A stretch of 27,771 bases of DNA. It comes from an uncultured Bacteroidota bacterium. Its GTDB lineage: Bacteria; Bacteroidota; Bacteroidia; Chitinophagales; Chitinophagaceae. Numbering within the stretch: the first letter of the stretch is position 1; each line of letters opens with the position of its first letter. The translations under genes and the position numbers were made by a program. Below the pieces are notes generated by a model. It did no database searches and had not been told where the DNA came from. It worked only from the letters and a program-made list of their open reading frames with translations. Shown here in pieces: positions 1-8,630 of this stretch. The stretch spans positions 1 to 27,771 of the forward strand of contig CALEZD010000067.1 of the NCBI GenBank assembly GCA_937928385.1, in the 5' to 3' direction.

Positions 1-1726
1 GAAGAAGTTATTTTTTACTGCCGCAATATCCTGCGCATTCGTTTCGTCTTTCGCGCAAACCAATATGCTTTCTACCAACCCGGTGGCCGAGCAGGTAATG
101 CTGGGTAATTACAATCCCGCTACTTATACACCCACGGTTGTCATCAGCAAGGCGGCAGATATCACACAGGATATTATGAGCAGGGTTTCGCCTGACTCAC
201 TTAAATCATACCTCGAAGTATTACAGACTTTTGAAACCAGGCATACTTCCTCCGATACAGTTTCTGCGACGAGGGGTATTGGTGCCGCCCGTAGGTGGAT
301 TCATAGCAAACTGGAACAATTCAGCGTTCGGAACGAAAACAGGCTTTTAGCTTCTTACCTGCAGTTCGACCAGCAGATATGCAGTGTAGGCCAGCATAGA
401 AATGTTTTTGCCGTGCTACCCGGCTCCGATATAACCGACAAATCAGTCATTATCATCGAGGGGCATTTCGATAGCCGCTGCGAAGACAACTGCGACACAG
501 CCTGCATAGCACAGGGTATGGAAGACAATGCCAGCGGCACAGCGCTGGTAATGGAACTGGCACGTGTAATGGCCAAATACAGCTATAAGCATACACTGGT
601 ATTCATACTCACCACCAGCGAAGAGCAGGGACTAAATGGCGCACGTGCTTTTGCCCTGTATTGCAAACAAAAAGGCATTCAAATAAAGGGCGTACTGAAC
701 AATGATGTAGTGGGCGGCATCGTCTGCGGACAAACGGCATCGCCTCCCGGCTGCATGGGTGCGGGCACAATTGACAGTACCAACCTGCGCCTTTTCTCCG
801 GTGGCAATTTCAACTCGCCGCATAAACAACTGGCACGTTTCATCAAGCTGGAATACAATGAAATGATTAAACCCATTGCCCCTGTACCCATGACTGTCAA
901 CATCATGACACCGCTGGACCGTACAGGGCGTGGCGGCGACCATATACCTTTTTACGATGAGCAATATACCTCTATACGTTTCTGCTCGGCCAACGAGCAT
1001 GGCGATGCAGATGTAAGCAACCCCAACTATACCGACAGGCAACACACCAGCACTGATATACTGGGCGTAGATACCGACAACGACCAGGTGATAGATAGTT
1101 TCTTCTTAGATTTCAATTACCTGGCCCGAATGTCTGTGATTAACGGTAATGCCGCAACCATGATGGCTGTAGGGCCCAAAACGCCCACCTTCGATATGTC
1201 TATGGACCCACTGGGCTTTACGGCATACATCACCTCGCAAAAGCAATATGGTAAATACAGGGTAGCCGTCCGCTCCACCACTAACGACTGGGACAGTGTC
1301 TATACCATTACAGGTGATTACGGATATATACATGTCGGCGCTATCGGCCCCCGTTATGTAAGTGTAGCCTCGGTAGATGCAGATGGTATAGAAAGCCTGT
1401 TTTCAGAAGAGAAGATAGCGCGCGTGGGCATTAACGATGCAGCCTACGAAAAGCAACCCGTAGAACTGATGCAGAACCACCCCAACCCCTTCGATGGCCA
1501 GACTATTATATCCGTGTTGGCCAACGAGGACATGAAGGGTGCTGATGCCTACATATCTATAGCAGACATAGCAGGCAAAGAAATCAAACGTCTGAAAATT
1601 ACACTCACCCCCGGCATGAACGAGGTACTGTACGAGCATGGGTATAATGTAACAGGCACTTTCACCTACACATTAGTAGTCAACGGGCAAAAGCTGCAAA
1701 CAAAGAGGATGGTATTTGCGAATTAG
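1..1726 (+). CDS. Secreted M28-family zinc metallopeptidase with T9SS sorting domain (5' end cut)
   Basis: Probable extracellular aminopeptidase/peptidase of family M28. The frame is open from base 2 and begins KKLFFTAAISCAFVSSFAQ, a signal peptide ending at FAQ, so base 1 is probably the G of the ATG and only two bases are missing. An ATG at 65 lies inside the mature protein and is not the start. Counting from the presumed Met, zinc/catalytic residues are visible as GHFDSR (His156), MEDNASG (Asp176), TSEEQG (Glu208/209) and NNDVVGG (Asp236); a later GGDHIPF supplies the last His. A fibronectin-III-like stretch follows, and the last ~85 residues (from MQNHPNPF to KRMVFAN) form a type A T9SS C-terminal sorting domain. 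The protein should therefore be exported by Sec and then by T9SS, consistent with gldN at the other end of the window. Family assignment is firm; the substrate is unknown. Confidence 0.9.
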   Translation, partial: KKLFFTAAISCAFVSSFAQTNMLSTNPVAEQVMLGNYNPATYTPTVVISKAADITQDIMSRVSPDSLKSYLEVLQTFETRHTSSDTVSATRGIGAARRWIHSKLEQFSVRNENRLLASYLQFDQQICSVGQHRNVFAVLPGSDITDKSVIIIEGHFDSRCEDNCDTACIAQGMEDNASGTALVMELARVMAKYSYKHTLVFILTTSEEQGLNGARAFALYCKQKGIQIKGVLNNDVVGGIVCGQTASPPGCMGAGTIDSTNLRLFSGGNFNSPHKQLARFIKLEYNEMIKPIAPVPMTVNIMTPLDRTGRGGDHIPFYDEQYTSIRFCSANEHGDADVSNPNYTDRQHTSTDILGVDTDNDQVIDSFFLDFNYLARMSVINGNAATMMAVGPKTPTFDMSMDPLGFTAYITSQKQYGKYRVAVRSTTNDWDSVYTITGDYGYIHVGAIGPRYVSVASVDADGIESLFSEEKIARVGINDAAYEKQPVELMQNHPNPFDGQTIISVLANEDMKGADAYISIADIAGKEIKRLKITLTPGMNEVLYEHGYNVTGTFTYTLVVNGQKLQTKRMVFAN

Positions 1727-1746
1727 GGAATTTTGTCTATACAAAT

Positions 1747-2122
1747 ATGAACCTTATGAAATATCCTGTTTTACTAGGCATAATGTTTATTGCAGGATGT
1801 ACACCAGCCTGCCAAATAGGTCTTGAATTTTCACATAAAAACTCATGGTGTCGGGTCTATCGTAAATAAATATATTGATAGAGCTAATAGGGGTGAGCCA
1901 AATTTCATTTTAGATAATGGAGATACCCTATCCTTAACTTACTATAATACAGCCTATGAATTCGCTAACATTGGTGACTATGTCAGGAAAGACTCAAATA
2001 CTCTTGAATTAATAATAGTGAGGGATATTAAATATAGCTACTATCCTATGTGCGGAGATAGAGAATATCGAAAATTGGACAGAGAGTACAGGGAAATGAG
2101 CAGAAAAGCGAAACGACAATGA
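1747..2122 (+). pseudogene. Small lipoprotein gene, apparent +1 frameshift
   Basis: The frame from the ATG at 1747 (or the in-frame ATG at 1756) encodes a lipoprotein signal, MNLMKYPVLLGIMFIAGC, but stops after 40 residues. A second frame, open from 1820 just after a TAG, carries a 99-residue body (NFHIKTHGVGSIVNKYIDR..., ending ...RKAKRQ). Removing one T from the TTTT run at 1828-1831 joins them into a single lipoprotein of about 124 residues. Taken alone, the second frame would need a TTG start at 1823 with no clear ribosome site and no export signal. The gene is clearly more AT-rich than the peptidase upstream, suggesting acquired DNA. No family recognised. Either a pseudogene, a homopolymer sequencing error, or a slippage-expressed gene. 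Confidence 0.6.
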
Positions 2123-2155
2123 CTGTAAACGAAGCGGATGGTGTTTGCAAATTAG
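2123..2155 (+). pseudogene. Decayed duplicate of a T9SS sorting-domain 3' end
   Basis: These 33 bases match 1694-1726, the last ten codons plus stop of the M28 peptidase, at 28 of 33 positions. The peptidase ends L-Q-T-K-R-M-V-F-A-N-stop; here it reads L-stop-T-K-R-M-V-F-A-N-stop. Four of the five differences are synonymous and the fifth turns CAA into TAA. It lies directly after the stop codon of the lipoprotein frame and in the same frame. Similarity fades quickly upstream (about 10 of the preceding 18 bases). Best read as the tail of a former paralogous T9SS cargo gene. Confidence 0.6.
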
Positions 2156-2173
2156 TTGACAACACATACAACC

Positions 2174-3015
2174 CTATTTCTCCTTCACCGGGTACAACCA
2201 CCTGAATCCGTTAAACACCGCCGGGTGGCCTGCAGTAGCATGGGTTTCGTCAGGCAGGTAATCAAAATACACCCTTATCTTACCTGATTTGGCACCGCTG
2301 ATTTTTTCTGCCAGCCGCTCAGCATATTCTTCCATTGTAGGCTCTTTCGGGCCGAACATTGCGCCTTCTTTGCCCACACCCACATATACAGAAGTGGGCA
2401 CCGCATAATCATCCTTCACACTGCAGGGTTTCTCTTCAACAGGCCGCCATCGTCCCACCAAAGACTGGGGCTGATGATGATATACTTATCAAACATCATC
2501 GGGCGGGTAAAAAGTATTTCTGTTGCCAGCAGTCCTCCCAGCGATTGGCCTATTAGTGTAGTCTCGTTATTGACGGCATATTTTCCTTTTATAAAAGGCT
2601 GTACTTCCTGTTCTATAAAATCCATGAACTTAGCGGAGCCCCCTCCCGTTGGACACAGTTCCTTATCTCTTGCCCTGCGCGATGGGTAGGTAAAATCACG
2701 TTTCCTGTCCGTATTGGCAATACCTACCAGTATCGATTTAGGCACCCTCTCTATCCACGAAAAATTATTGTATTGCACTATACCCGCAACATGTATAAAG
2801 TCCTCGTCAGCGCCGCCATCCAACAGGTATATAACCGGGTATCGCTTACTGCTGTCATAACCTTCAGGCAAGTAAATATTGAGTTGTCTGCGTTCGTCCA
2901 GCATGTCCGAATACAATTCTTCGGTATAGCCCAGTATAATTGGTTTAGCTGTATTGCTCTGGGCATGCACACATACTGGAGCCAGCAATAGTAATAAAAT
3001 CAACCTCTGTAACAT
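2174..3015 (-). pseudogene. Periplasmic esterase, alpha/beta-hydrolase (esterase D/Fes-like), frameshifted
   Basis: The first 199 codons (3015 to 2416) encode a signal peptide (MLQRLILLLLLAPVCVHAQS), an esterase-type alpha/beta-hydrolase core and the nucleophile elbow GQSLGG (Ser158), then stop shortly after SPSLWWDDGGLLKR. The rest of the fold continues in another frame (2461 to 2174): TSVYVGVGKEG, then DETHATAGHPAVFNGFRWLY with the expected catalytic His, ending in KEK. One missing base near 2400-2430, for example within GTGTG around the stop at 2416-2418, would restore a protein of about 280 residues, normal for this family. It starts 12 bases after the TonB receptor stop, so the two look like one operon; related esterases open ferric-siderophore esters, but that role is inference. 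Truncated as written, the product lacks its catalytic His. Confidence 0.75.
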
Positions 3016-3027
3016 CTCTGCAAAATA

Positions 3028-5421
3028 CTACATCCTCCCTTCTTCCAGGCGGTCACGTCTTCTTCCTTCGTCATGCTTGCCAAAATTGTAAGAAAAAGTA
3101 CAGCCTACAGTTTGTGTATTGAACATAGCTGACGAAGAAACCACCGCATCAGGCTGTTGAATATCGTAGATATACCTATAGGTATGAAACGGGTCATGTA
3201 CACTCACTCTTATAGTCACCGTATCATTAAACATTGTTTTAGCCACTTCCGCATTCAGCCACAATGAGCAGCCTGTCATCTGCACTACGCTGTTGCGGTA
3301 TGGACCTGCATAGCGTGAATGGGCGCTGGCCGACCATCCTTTCTTAAAGGAAAACTGTGTGTCTATACTGGCATAAAAGCCTGTGGCCGATGCATAGCGG
3401 TGTCTGCCATTGTAGTCAGCTTCAAACTCCGTGTAATGTCCGCCCGCCATCAGGCCCAGGTTCAGCCATCCGGTTACCTGGTTAGTATAGTGTCCGAAAA
3501 GTGACAGGCTGGTATTTCGTCCGTTGTTGGTGGTTGAATGAGTACTCACATTAGTACTGTTGTCAAAAGTCAAAGTTTCAATAAACGTCCCTAGCGATTC
3601 CGACCAGTTGGCAGTAGTAATAAACTTCCCTTTGAAATTATGCTTCAGCTCCGCATTGTGTGTAAACATCGGGCTTAGCATCGGGTTGCCTGTTTTCAGG
3701 TTGTATTGCGATATATACCAGGCAAATGGGTTCAACTCGCGATAATATGGCCTGCGCACCCGCCTGCCGTAGTTCCCTTCTACCGTATGGTTGTCATTTA
3801 TCTTATAGTTAGCAAATGCAGTCGGGAACAGCGACAAATAATTGCGCACAAAACGGATATCCTGCGTCACCTGGTTGCCCTCGGCATAAGTATGTTCAGC
3901 ACGCAACCCTGCCTGTAGCTGTAGCTTATTAATTGCTGTCGTGCCGGTAATGTACGCCACGCTTATCAGTTCGTCGTACAAAAACTGGTTGGTCCTTAAG
4001 GTATCATGCACCCATTGTCCGTTCGCATATCTGTCAAACAGGTTGGCTTCGTCAATTGTAGTGTAGTTCGCCTTTACACCTGCTTCAACCTGCACTTTAC
4101 CCGCTTTCCTTTCGTAGTCCGCTTTCAGCACATACAGGTCTGTTTTATCAGGAATTGTATTGTTCAATATCAAAGGTTCATTTACCTGTATGCCGGCTTC
4201 GTTATAATTTCTGCTGTCCAGTTCCTGGTATATCTCCCGCCTGTTGATAAAACTACCTGCATTCAGTTGCACATTGCTGTTGCTGTCTATCTCATGTTTG
4301 AAATATCCATCCAGCTCAATATGCCTGCGCTGGTGCCCGTTCCTGTTTTCACTATAGTTATATATATCGCTGTCTGTCTGTAAGTTCGCTATTACGGAGT
4401 TGGTTTTATCTACCTCCCTGTTGGTATGGTATATTCCCTTTGCTGAAAATGACATGGTAGTCCTCTCATTCATATCATAATCAATACCCGCTTTTAAGGA
4501 ATAGTCAGGGAAAACTTCTTTCCTGAATGATTCTTCTGATATTACCGCTACCGTTTCCCCATTCAGTTTCGATTCTGTTTTATTTTTCGACCTTAAGAAG
4601 CCCTGCCCCTGGTAGTAACCGGGGTTCAGGTTATAGGTGAGTTTATCTTTTTTGTAGGTTATATTGCTGTTAGCAGCCACAAAAGGATATTTACCCTGGC
4701 TGTAAGTTGCGTTGGCCACACCGGCCCAGCCCTGTTTCCCGTTCTTATCCATCTTTACATTGATGATACCTGCATTACCTTCAGCGTCATATTTTGCCGA
4801 TGGCTGTGTCATCAGTTCTATCTTAGCCACTTCATCCGCCTGCACACCTTTCAGGTATTCAGCCAGGTCGCGCCCCGCCAGGCGTATCGGCTTGTCATTC
4901 ACCAATACTATCACACCTTCTTTACCCGTTATACTTATCACGCCATCGGCACCCACTACTACTCCGGGCATATTCCGCAGCAGGTCCAGCAGGTTATTAC
5001 CCGCCTTCATACTTTCACGCACATGCACCACGGTTTTGCCTAATTCAGATTTGATGACATCTTTCTTATCCGCTACAATTACCTCATTCATTTGTACCCC
5101 CTGCGCACTCAGCACAATACGCTGAATGGTGGTATTGCCTGTAACCAACGCCGGGTGTTTAGCCTGCCTGTAACCTAAAGCCTGCACGTCAATGATGTAT
5201 TTTCCGGCTGCTATATTTTCATAGCGGTACATACCTTCATCGTTCGTCTGTCCTGTAGCTACCAGTGACGAATCCGCACCATTTAGTAAGGAAACATAGG
5301 CCATCTCTATAGCTACCCCCTTTTCTGTTTGTACGGTCCCTGTTATACTGTACTGAGCTGAAAGCTGCGTGCTGCACAATAATGATGTGGCAGCAAAGAG
5401 AAAAACGTATCGTTGTTGCAT
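3028..5421 (-). CDS. TonB-dependent outer-membrane receptor (carboxypeptidase-regulatory-like domain, plug, beta-barrel)
   Basis: Outer-membrane receptor of 797 residues. Order: signal peptide (about 1-22, ending LSAQ); a carboxypeptidase-regulatory-like beta-sandwich (SITGTVQTEKGVAIEMAYVS... to about 110); a plug-like domain (about 115-225, with LLDLLRNMPGVVV, GVIVLVNDKPI and QPSAKYDAEGNAGIINVKM); then a long barrel rich in aromatic/polar alternation. The plug wording and length fit the 'outer membrane beta-barrel' subgroup of TonB receptors common in Bacteroidota, distinct from SusC. No SusD partner and no anti-sigma/ECF pair is nearby, so a polysaccharide utilisation locus is unlikely. The esterase 12 bp downstream is the only linked gene, suggesting import of an ester-containing ligand such as a siderophore (inference). 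The best promoter-like site upstream, TACATTTA at about 5438-5445, lacks the final G. Confidence 0.9.
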   Translation of the reverse strand: MQQRYVFLFAATSLLCSTQLSAQYSITGTVQTEKGVAIEMAYVSLLNGADSSLVATGQTNDEGMYRYENIAAGKYIIDVQALGYRQAKHPALVTGNTTIQRIVLSAQGVQMNEVIVADKKDVIKSELGKTVVHVRESMKAGNNLLDLLRNMPGVVVGADGVISITGKEGVIVLVNDKPIRLAGRDLAEYLKGVQADEVAKIELMTQPSAKYDAEGNAGIINVKMDKNGKQGWAGVANATYSQGKYPFVAANSNITYKKDKLTYNLNPGYYQGQGFLRSKNKTESKLNGETVAVISEESFRKEVFPDYSLKAGIDYDMNERTTMSFSAKGIYHTNREVDKTNSVIANLQTDSDIYNYSENRNGHQRRHIELDGYFKHEIDSNSNVQLNAGSFINRREIYQELDSRNYNEAGIQVNEPLILNNTIPDKTDLYVLKADYERKAGKVQVEAGVKANYTTIDEANLFDRYANGQWVHDTLRTNQFLYDELISVAYITGTTAINKLQLQAGLRAEHTYAEGNQVTQDIRFVRNYLSLFPTAFANYKINDNHTVEGNYGRRVRRPYYRELNPFAWYISQYNLKTGNPMLSPMFTHNAELKHNFKGKFITTANWSESLGTFIETLTFDNSTNVSTHSTTNNGRNTSLSLFGHYTNQVTGWLNLGLMAGGHYTEFEADYNGRHRYASATGFYASIDTQFSFKKGWSASAHSRYAGPYRNSVVQMTGCSLWLNAEVAKTMFNDTVTIRVSVHDPFHTYRYIYDIQQPDAVVSSSAMFNTQTVGCTFSYNFGKHDEGRRRDRLEEGRM

Positions 5422-5547
5422 GTGTTGGTTTTATACATATAAATGTAAGCGCCATATCCATCCACAGTTGCACCGCATTACTTATTTAGAATAATTTTAA
5501 CGTATGTGCCAGGGTATCGCGAAATCAAGTATGAGTTCAGAAAACTG

Positions 5548-6198
5548 CTAACTACCACTAACAATAAAACAAGCAATTTTTGAGGATGGTTGTATGTAAA
5601 CCATCAAATCTCCATCTCCCGAAAAAAATGATAACTGGTTAAAGAGCGATTCGTAATAATCTTTAGTACTCGAGAAATTTTTCTCTTTTGCCTTAACTGT
5701 CTGATTACTGAAAAATTGACAAACAAACTTCATTGACTTTCCTGTTCGCGGGCATTTAGGGATGAATTTATCCTGTGTGTAATGTGGCTCTCCGGTTACT
5801 CCTAAAACATCGAACTCATTGTCATCATTCACACCGCTAAAAGGCTTAAGCGCCAATTTTTGTGATTCGTAAACAACAAATGAGTCAACCGTCACTTCAT
5901 CAAATGGTGATTCAATATCAGCTTCCCTGTAAAGGTGGAATAGTTCTGGCTTCATAGGGTTTTTATAGTCCAGGAACACCCGGTCTAAATAAAGTAAGGT
6001 TGGAAAAATAATATGTAGCTTGAATGGCAGCCAGGAAAAATGACTATCAGCATTGTCTATAAAACCGATGTACTGAAAACTACCCGGGAAATCATTTGCA
6101 GGCACAACAAATCCCTCCGGAAAATCACCCCCTACCTGGCGCAAACCCGTTGCGTCTTCGACAAATTCAAATTGTTTTTTCTTGAAAATATTCAGCAT
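5548..6198 (-). CDS. Hypothetical protein, 216 aa, possibly YwqG/DUF1963-like
   Basis: Not confidently recognised. It has no signal peptide or membrane segment, so is probably cytoplasmic. The C-terminal half contains GEPHYTQD (136-143), CPRTGKSMKFVCQF (149-162) and FSGDGDLMVYIQP (192-204). This order (Gx-P..Q, P.CP..GK.M.F..Q, F..G.G..VY) resembles the C-terminal half of YwqG/DUF1963 proteins, but the similarity is from memory and weak. The gene is more AT-rich than the TonB receptor and ATPase on either side and does not belong to a visible operon: it has its own promoter (6223-6255) with a palindrome in the spacer. It could be a recently acquired gene. Start ATG at 6198 gives a plausible MLNIFKKK N-terminus. 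Confidence 0.7.
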   Translation of the reverse strand: MLNIFKKKQFEFVEDATGLRQVGGDFPEGFVVPANDFPGSFQYIGFIDNADSHFSWLPFKLHIIFPTLLYLDRVFLDYKNPMKPELFHLYREADIESPFDEVTVDSFVVYESQKLALKPFSGVNDDNEFDVLGVTGEPHYTQDKFIPKCPRTGKSMKFVCQFFSNQTVKAKEKNFSSTKDYYESLFNQLSFFSGDGDLMVYIQPSSKIACFIVSGS

Positions 6199-6222
6199 AA
6201 TAATTGCTTAACCAGTTACTGT

Positions 6223-6255
6223 CAAATATACTGTGATCTATCACAAAATTTCAAA
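6223..6255 (-). promoter_or_regulatory. Promoter of the 216-aa gene with CRP/FNR-like palindrome in the spacer
   Basis: Read on the minus strand: TTTG (6252-6255), 21 bp, TATATTTG (6223-6230), a perfect TAnnTTTG -7 box, then 24 bp to the ATG. The spacer holds TGTGATCTATCACA (6232-6245), whose arms TGTGAT and ATCACA are perfectly complementary around two bases. The half-sites resemble Crp/Fnr-family sites (TGTGA/TCACA), but with a 4-bp rather than the classic 6-bp centre for CRP. A protein bound here would sit between the two promoter elements and would be expected to repress. Confidence 0.55.
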
Positions 6256-6288
6256 CCCGCAAGTTAATCGGTTTCATATATCTGTCTA

Positions 6289-8319
6289 TTATTGCAATTT
6301 CGTTCTTAACAATTGTGCATTTATGGCTACTCCAATAGTGCTTAGGCTCATCAATACCGCACCAATGGCAGGGCTTAACATAATACCCCAGGGGAATAAT
6401 ATACCTGCTGCAAGCGGTATGGCAAGAATATTATACCCCGCAGCCCACCACAGGTTTTGTATCATCTTCCTGTAGGTAGCTTTACCAAATAATATCAGGC
6501 TGGCAATATCCTTTGGGTTCGAATTGACGAGAATAATATCGGCGGTCTCTGCGGCTACATCTGTACCGGAACCAACGGCTATCCCTACGTCTGCCTGTGC
6601 AAGCGCAGGCGCGTCATTCACCCCATCGCCTGTCATAGCTACATATTCCCCTTTCGCCTGCAGTTCTTTTACTTTTTCCGATTTTTCGTGGGGTAGTACA
6701 TTAGCCATATAGCCGTCCATCTTCAATTCATCGCTTACCTTTTTGGCTACCCTTTCATTGTCGCCCGTCAGCAGCAGGTTTTTAATGCCCGATGCTGTAA
6801 GTGTTTGTACGGCTTCAAAAGATTCTTCCCGCACTTCATCTGCAAACAACATATAGCCCGCTACGCTTTCATTCACCAGTATATATACTATAGTGCCTTC
6901 ACTTGTATTTTCAGCTATAGAAATGTTTTGCTCTTCCAGGTAATTAGGCCCCACCACCTTAACATTGAGTCCTTCTACCACCCCTTCTAACCCCATCCCC
7001 GGCATATAGTTAAACTTATCGGATGCGGGTACGGTTATGTCCATTTCTTTGGCTTTTCTCATAATACCCGTAGCTATATAATGTTCGGAATGTTGCTCCA
7101 CAGCGGCGGCAAGTCTCAATAACTCACGTTCGTCATAGCTATCGTCCAGCACCTTTATTTCCCGCAATTCATGGCTGCCTTTGGTCAGTGTTCCGGTCTT
7201 GTCAAAAATAATGGTGGTAATCAGCCTGGCGTTTTCAAAAGCGGTCCTGTTACGTATCAATAGCCCTTTTTGAGCAGATGCTGATGTGGATATAGCCACC
7301 ACCAGCGGCACCGCCAGCCCCAGTGCGTGCGGGCAGGATATTACCATTACAGTCACCATCCTCTCCAGCGCAAACACAAACGGATACCCTGCCAGCAACC
7401 ATACCGCCAATGTAATAACACCACCGCCCAATGCTACAAAAGTGAGAATCTTTGCTGCTTTGTCCGCAAAGTTCTGTGTCTTTGATTTTACTTTCTGTGC
7501 ATCTTCTACCAGTTTCACTACCTTGTTCAGGTAGCTGTCTTTGCCTGTATTAGATACCTGTACGGTAAGCGAACCATTGCCGTTTACCGCTCCGCCTATT
7601 ACCTGTCCGCCTTTTTCTTTCTTTACCGGCTTACTCTCCCCGGTCAGCATGCTTTCATCCACATAACTTTCCCCATCTGTTACGACACCGTCTACCGGTA
7701 TTTTTTCTCCGGGTTTCACCATTACTATATCATCTTTTTGCAGTTGGTCGGTACGTACATCTTCTACAGCACCATTCCGCACCAGGTGTGCTGTAGCAGG
7801 CATCATTTTAACTAATAGTTCCAGCGACCGGGAAGCCCCCATTACCGATTTCATTTCAAAATAATGGCCGATGAGCATAATATCTATCAGGGTAGCCATC
7901 TCCCAGTAAAAGTCCATCCCCTCCAACCCCGCTGTAACCGCTATACTATAAGCCCATGCTACCGATATAGCTACACCTATCAGCGTCATCATGCCGATGG
8001 CTTTATCCCGTACTTCATCATACAAACCCTTCAGAAAAGGGTAACCTCCGTACACAAAAATGAACGTAGAAAGAATTGCAAGTATGTATTTATCCCCGGG
8101 GAAATTCAGTTCAAACCCAAGCCACTGCTGTACCATCTGCGACAAAGCCAATACAGGAACTGACACTACGGTACAGGCAATAAAACGCTTCCAGAAATCG
8201 GCGATATTGTGTCCTGCATGTTTGTCATGGCCTTCTCCGCCATGCCCTGCGTGATGGCCTGCATCCGGCTGAGGCTCTGTATGTCCGGCATGTTGGTGCT
8301 GGTGGTGCGAATGTTCCAT
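6289..8319 (-). CDS. copB: CopB-type P1B-3 heavy-metal (copper) exporting ATPase
   Basis: Inner-membrane P-type ATPase of 676 residues that should pump copper (or silver) out of the cytoplasm. I take ATG 8319 as start: the 18 codons upstream look non-coding and the His-rich N-terminus MEHSHHQHQH begins there. Residues 1-37 contain 12 His and replace the usual CxxC HMA domain. Motifs: LTGES (225-229), CPH in the ion-path helix (329-331), DKTGT phosphorylation site (373-377), TGDGVNDAP (563-571), GYN (628-630) and MSLST (657-661). CPH plus a His-rich N-terminus defines the P1B-3/CopB group, reported for Cu(II)/Ag. The nucleotide-binding HP dipeptide is altered: SEHYIA (411-416), with His413 kept but Tyr in place of Pro. 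No CopY/CueR-type regulator or chaperone gene adjoins it. Confidence 0.93.
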   Translation of the reverse strand: MEHSHHQHQHAGHTEPQPDAGHHAGHGGEGHDKHAGHNIADFWKRFIACTVVSVPVLALSQMVQQWLGFELNFPGDKYILAILSTFIFVYGGYPFLKGLYDEVRDKAIGMMTLIGVAISVAWAYSIAVTAGLEGMDFYWEMATLIDIMLIGHYFEMKSVMGASRSLELLVKMMPATAHLVRNGAVEDVRTDQLQKDDIVMVKPGEKIPVDGVVTDGESYVDESMLTGESKPVKKEKGGQVIGGAVNGNGSLTVQVSNTGKDSYLNKVVKLVEDAQKVKSKTQNFADKAAKILTFVALGGGVITLAVWLLAGYPFVFALERMVTVMVISCPHALGLAVPLVVAISTSASAQKGLLIRNRTAFENARLITTIIFDKTGTLTKGSHELREIKVLDDSYDERELLRLAAAVEQHSEHYIATGIMRKAKEMDITVPASDKFNYMPGMGLEGVVEGLNVKVVGPNYLEEQNISIAENTSEGTIVYILVNESVAGYMLFADEVREESFEAVQTLTASGIKNLLLTGDNERVAKKVSDELKMDGYMANVLPHEKSEKVKELQAKGEYVAMTGDGVNDAPALAQADVGIAVGSGTDVAAETADIILVNSNPKDIASLILFGKATYRKMIQNLWWAAGYNILAIPLAAGILFPWGIMLSPAIGAVLMSLSTIGVAINAQLLRTKLQ

Positions 8320-8584
8320 AAATGTCAAGTTACGAAATATATCTATCGATATAGCCGTATTATTATACAACACGGCATCTTATAAATTTCATAATAACAA
8401 ATAAATTATGTATATTTGTACTAATAAACCTAAAAGGGTTATAGTCGCTCTTTGACATAAGAACATACAGCAAAACGTTGTGCAACTAACGGCATCCGGC
8501 ATGTTAGGTTTTGTTACAGCCTGGAACAATTACTGTACTATCGGAACAAAATATCAAACTGTTAATCAACGATTTACGCATAAG

Positions 8585-8621
8585 TGATGCCAGAATTGAA
8601 AAAACGCTTGCACTGGCATCA
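8585..8621. repeat. Inverted repeat, 9-bp perfect arms
   Basis: TGATGCCAG (8585-8593) and CTGGCATCA (8613-8621) are exact reverse complements separated by 19 bases. It sits ten bases beyond the smc terminator (on its downstream side) and has no T-run of its own, so it is not an obvious second terminator. It could be a hairpin or a protein site. Confidence 0.5.
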
Positions 8622-8630
8622 AAACGGAAC

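Noticed and set aside
8411..8418. Plus-strand TATATTTG as the promoter of a hidden RNA
   Set aside because: No TTG at the right distance upstream, no terminator with a T-run downstream, and no ORF.
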